From the NCBI GenBank assembly GCA_009760855.2, contig WPIO01000075.1:69501-133500 (forward strand): 64,000 bases of DNA, given 5' to 3'. The notes below the pieces were generated by a model. That model worked only from the letters and a program-made list of their open reading frames with translations. It ran no database searches and was not told where the DNA came from. Source of the DNA: Cristatella mucedo (lineage: Eukaryota > Bryozoa > Phylactolaemata > Cristatellidae). Position numbers and translations under genes: made by a program. This document shows, in pieces, positions 63,893-64,000 of the stretch (position 1 is the first letter of the stretch; every line of letters begins with the position of its first letter).

Positions 63893-64000
63893 CTGAAAAG
63901 CCGAAACAATGTCAATACATAAAACTATAAGCAAATACCGAGGCATAATAAACTAGCACAAGCCAAAATGCATTGGCTAGTAACTTGCTTATTTGATGAA

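Overview
The window is animal nuclear DNA, very probably from a repeat-rich invertebrate. Genes are split by GT-AG introns, polyadenylation-type LINEs and tRNA-derived SINEs are scattered throughout, and long CT/GA dinucleotide arrays recur about every 5-10 kb. A spiralian or flatworm origin is a guess from repeat style and cannot be settled here. Nothing is organised as operons.

Four protein-coding genes can be assembled exon by exon. (1) UPF3, a nonsense-mediated decay factor, lies on the minus strand at 22495-9740 in seven exons. (2) Ankyrin gene A (32407-35450, plus) and (3) ankyrin gene B (45012-50682, plus) are tandem paralogues, each with two coding exons and a first coding exon of exactly 240 nt. 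(4) ATG4 of the A/B type, an autophagy cysteine protease, is on the minus strand at 63892-51050 in seven exons; its N-terminal part with the catalytic Cys lies beyond base 64000.

Layout: 1-9.7 kb is gene-poor, with a decayed satellite of roughly 170-bp period at 3.44-5.06 kb. 9.7-22.5 kb is UPF3, its introns filled with LINE copies, a nested LINE insertion, a hairpin and CAG/CT/AT arrays. 22.5-28 kb holds a LINE fragment, a SINE and a dead Ty3/gypsy pol pierced by two LINE tails. 28.6-32.3 kb is a CpG-rich block ending in a GA array just upstream of ankyrin gene A. 35.6-39.4 kb is a tail-to-tail pair of LINE copies. 40-43.4 kb has a promoter-like cluster and very long CT arrays. 45-50.7 kb is ankyrin gene B. 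51-64 kb is ATG4, with a dead pogo/Tigger-type transposase in one intron.

One LINE family (family 1, Jockey/CR1-L2 type reverse transcriptase) accounts for about fifteen copies. Its 3' end carries a short hairpin and an (ATT)n tail, and a tRNA-headed SINE family shares that end, so the SINE probably borrows the LINE's machinery. A second LINE family is present in four copies. No CRISPR array, rRNA, intact tRNA gene or bacterial feature was seen. The four host genes show no obvious common pathway.
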